Source: Bacillota bacterium
GTDB taxonomy: Bacteria > Bacillota > Clostridia > Peptostreptococcales > Anaerovoracaceae
DNA: 6,969 nucleotides
Assembly: GCA_016302545.1 (NCBI GenBank)
Contig: JAEDNK010000077.1
Location: forward strand, 1-6,969
Direction: 5' to 3'
The notes under the pieces are model-generated. The model was not told the DNA's origin. It searched no databases and saw nothing but the letters and a program-made list of their open reading frames with translations. Positions 6,391-6,969 of this stretch are shown in pieces (within the stretch, counting starts at the first letter, position 1; each line of letters begins with the position of its first letter). Position numbers and translations under genes: made by a program.

Positions 6391-6948
6391 CTACTCCTTT
6401 TCCAGCTCCTCGTCTGTCATCTGGGCCAATACCATGTTGAAATATTCCAGATAGTCGTCAAACACATCTCCAAAGAAAAGGTATCCCCCATCTGCAGATA
6501 TAGTGGCTACAGCCTGCGAAAAGTCTCTGTTAGCTGTAAAATCAATGGAGATTTCCTGTTTTTCTCCGTTTTTCATGCTTATGGCTGAGTCCAGTATGCC
6601 GCTGTACACTGTGTTTTCTTCGCTTACTTCAATGCATAGCAGATCCTGGTCTTCAAAATCAAAATCGTATTCTTCCCCGTTCAGATTCAGCTTACCTGTG
6701 CCTGATACTGTGAAGCCTTCATCTGTCTTTTCATTATCGGTGAAGTCCAGTGAAAGTTCACAGTTCTCAGCCTTTTCCAGTCCGAAGACAGAAAGATCGC
6801 TGGACTGCATATATTCAATGTCGTTTTCGTCAGTGGAAAGGCTCAGGCTTATGTCCTGAGGCTCGGTTTCGGCCCTTTCATTGCCTCCGCATGCCGTAAA
6901 GGCCAGCACCAGCATTATACACATCATTGTCGTCAGAATTTTTTTCAC
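6391..6948 (-). CDS. Small acidic lipoprotein of unknown function (GTG start)
   Basis: I do not recognise a family for this 185-residue protein. Residues 1-19 form a lipoprotein signal peptide (lysines at 2-3, hydrophobic stretch 4-17), and FTAC (17-20) acts as the lipobox, so Cys20 is probably lipid-modified and the protein anchored outside the membrane. Phe at -3 is slightly off consensus. The mature part starts with a polar tether (GGNERAETEP), then a strongly Asp/Glu-rich, beta-strand-like region (about 32-155) with alternating hydrophobic residues, and ends in an acidic helical tail (about 162-185). It has no enzyme motif, and it is too short and of the wrong type to be a ModA-like molybdate-binding protein. 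The start is GTG at 6948, with GGAGG 6 nt upstream; the same frame has a TAA at 6966-6964, so no earlier start exists. The stop is 14 nt from the MoeA fusion start, implying one operon. A role in sensing or envelope function with the downstream kinase is conceivable but unsupported. Confidence 0.85.
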   Translation of the reverse strand: MKKILTTMMCIMLVLAFTACGGNERAETEPQDISLSLSTDENDIEYMQSSDLSVFGLEKAENCELSLDFTDNEKTDEGFTVSGTGKLNLNGEEYDFDFEDQDLLCIEVSEENTVYSGILDSAISMKNGEKQEISIDFTANRDFSQAVATISADGGYLFFGDVFDDYLEYFNMVLAQMTDEELEKE

Positions 6949-6959
6949 ATCTCTCCTCC
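6949..6959 (-). promoter_or_regulatory. Ribosome binding site deciding the GTG start of the lipoprotein
   Basis: GGAGG (6959-6955 on the minus strand) lies 6 nt before the GTG at 6948. An ATG two bases earlier (6950) cannot be the start, because the next codon in its frame is TGA (ATGTGA). The strong Shine-Dalgarno and the signal-peptide sequence right after the GTG settle the choice. Confidence 0.65.
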
Positions 6960-6969
6960 ATTGTTATCG

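Noticed and set aside
6503..6859. Plus-strand open frame of 118 codons, serine-rich
   Set aside because: It is the complement of the Asp/Glu-rich lipoprotein; GAA/GAT-rich coding reads as serine and phenylalanine on the other strand.

Overview
All recognisable genes in this window are on the minus strand and tightly packed, so transcription runs from the right end to the left. The moderate GC content, the strong AGGAG-type ribosome binding sites, a monoderm-type lipoprotein, an OmpR/sensor-kinase pair beside a MacB-like ABC ATPase, and a secreted protein with tandem Ig-like domains all suggest an anaerobic Firmicute of class Clostridia. A MoeA fused to a PBP-like domain fits this as well. I cannot name the genus from the sequence alone.

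In transcription order, a small acidic lipoprotein of unknown function (GTG start at 6948) is followed after 14 nt by a 644-residue MoeA with a C-terminal PBP-like domain (molybdenum cofactor synthesis). After 31 nt comes an OmpR-family response regulator. Its last codons overlap the TTG start of a two-transmembrane sensor histidine kinase by 11 nt. There is no terminator-like hairpin in these junctions, so the four genes look co-transcribed. The sequence just before the lipoprotein start would allow an upstream gene to end in a GTGA overlap.

The only real gap between genes is about 80 nt (2020-2099), between the kinase and the ABC ATPase gene. It holds an exact 10-bp tandem repeat (AATCTTAAGA twice), and TTAA cores continue downstream at 10-11 bp spacing. 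This is the layout expected for an OmpR/PhoB-type regulator site and is the best candidate for the operator through which the neighbouring regulator controls the next genes.

Beyond the gap, a MacB/LolD-type ABC ATPase overlaps by 4 nt (ATGA) a large exported protein that runs off the left edge. Its visible 429 residues contain a signal peptide, a proline-rich linker and repeated Ig-like domains. No permease is visible; it would be expected beyond position 1. The simplest model is a two-component system that senses something outside the membrane and switches on an ABC transporter with an unusual extracellular partner. The reason a molybdenum-cofactor gene sits in the regulatory operon is unknown.

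No RNA genes, insertion sequences, CRISPR arrays, attachment sites or origins were seen. The only stretch without a gene is the 80-nt regulatory gap plus about 20 nt at the right edge.
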